A DNA stretch of 6,597 nucleotides from Candidatus Bathyarchaeota archaeon (GTDB lineage Archaea > Thermoproteota > Bathyarchaeia > Bathyarchaeales > Bathyarchaeaceae): NCBI GenBank assembly GCA_020344715.1, contig CP070828.1, positions 204,163 to 210,759 of the forward strand, written 5' to 3'. Positions 6,194-6,597 of this stretch are shown here, in pieces. Numbering within the stretch: position 1 is the stretch's first letter; each line of letters opens with the position of its first letter. The notes under the pieces are model-generated. The model was not told where the DNA came from. It was given only the letters and a program-made list of their open reading frames with translations, and made no database searches. The translations under genes and the position numbers were made by a program.

Positions 6194-6597
6194 ATGAAAG
6201 TAGGCATTTTGAGCGGAGGAGGAGACGCGCCTGGAATTAATGCGGTGATTAGAGCAGTAGTTCGTAAAGGCATTCTTCGCTACAGGATGGAACTGGTAGG
6301 CATCAAAGACGGGTGGAAAGGGCTTCTAGAGGGAGATTTTATGCCGCTGACTCCTTCGGCAATTCGGGGCATACTTCATCTCGGGGGCTCCATTCTTGGA
6401 ACTTCCAGAACCAATCCGTTCAAGGGTCAAGATGGACCTCAAAGAATATTTGAAAATGTCAAGAAGCTGAGTCTAGAAGCTGTAGTTGTGATTGGAGGAG
6501 ACGACACCCAGAAGGTAGCCCACAAGCTCTACGAAATGGGGCTTCCTTGTGTTTCAGTGCCCAAGACGATTGACAATGATTTGGCTCACACCGACTA
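6194..6597 (+). CDS. 6-phosphofructokinase, PfkA family, probably pyrophosphate-dependent (partial, C-terminus beyond right edge)
   Basis: The first 134 residues are present; PfkA-family proteins are about 320-420 residues, so more than half is missing. It phosphorylates fructose 6-phosphate to the 1,6-bisphosphate, the step before the aldolase encoded just upstream. The N-terminus has the nucleotide or pyrophosphate loop GILSGGGDAPGIN at 4-16, then GGSILGTSR at 64-72, GGDD at 101-104 and PKTIDND at 123-129 with catalytic D127. In ATP-dependent enzymes the residue at 104 is Gly (GGDG). Asp there blocks ATP binding and marks pyrophosphate-dependent members, and Lys at 124 is also usual in them. 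The Asp is the decisive residue, since some ATP enzymes also carry the Lys. A pyrophosphate enzyme is reversible and could serve both glycolysis and gluconeogenesis, or act on sedoheptulose 7-phosphate. Phosphate donor is inferred from two residues, not measured. Confidence 0.92.
   Translation, partial: MKVGILSGGGDAPGINAVIRAVVRKGILRYRMELVGIKDGWKGLLEGDFMPLTPSAIRGILHLGGSILGTSRTNPFKGQDGPQRIFENVKKLSLEAVVVIGGDDTQKVAHKLYEMGLPCVSVPKTIDNDLAHTD

Overview
The window is a compact, gene-dense piece of an anaerobe's chromosome with two divergently transcribed gene clusters separated by about 425 bp. Minus-strand cluster, in transcription order: a short HdrA-like flavo-iron-sulfur protein, a longer HdrA-like protein with a fused MvhD-type C-terminus, a ferredoxin-NADP reductase-like protein of the NfnA type, and an NfnB/glutamate-synthase-small-subunit-like flavoprotein cut by the left edge. 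Plus-strand cluster: a class II fructose-bisphosphate aldolase, then a 6-phosphofructokinase cut by the right edge.

Organism: the redox genes point to a strict anaerobe that handles electrons through HdrA and Nfn modules (methanogen relatives, sulfate reducers, uncultured Chloroflexota and Bathyarchaeia-type archaea all carry such sets). Both clusters are preceded by TTTATA elements at archaeal TATA-box distance, one with a CGAAA stretch like a BRE upstream. Strong Shine-Dalgarno sites precede most genes, and TTG and probably CTG are used as starts. I lean towards an uncultured archaeon of Bathyarchaeia type with low to moderate confidence; a bacterial origin is not excluded.

Layout: 1-554 (minus) gltA/nfnB-like, partial; 559-1377 (minus) nfnA-like, apparently with a CTG start; 1379-3514 (minus) HdrA-MvhD fusion; 3519-4832 (minus) short HdrA, apparently with a TTG start; 4833-5257 divergent intergenic region with two candidate promoters and several small repeats, no supported gene; 5258-6175 (plus) class II aldolase; 6194-6597 (plus) phosphofructokinase, partial. 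Gaps inside the minus cluster are 4, 1 and 4 nt, so it is almost certainly one operon with coupled translation.

How the genes may work together: the two HdrA paralogs resemble the QmoA/QmoB pair (short HdrA plus HdrA-MvhD) and divide the HdrA iron-sulfur modules between them. The two Nfn-like proteins would supply or accept NAD(P)H and ferredoxin electrons. No HdrB, HdrC or QmoC is visible, so the terminal acceptor is unknown. The divergent aldolase and phosphofructokinase catalyse consecutive reactions of the upper glycolytic or gluconeogenic route. The kinase carries the Asp signature of pyrophosphate-dependent enzymes, which would make the step reversible.
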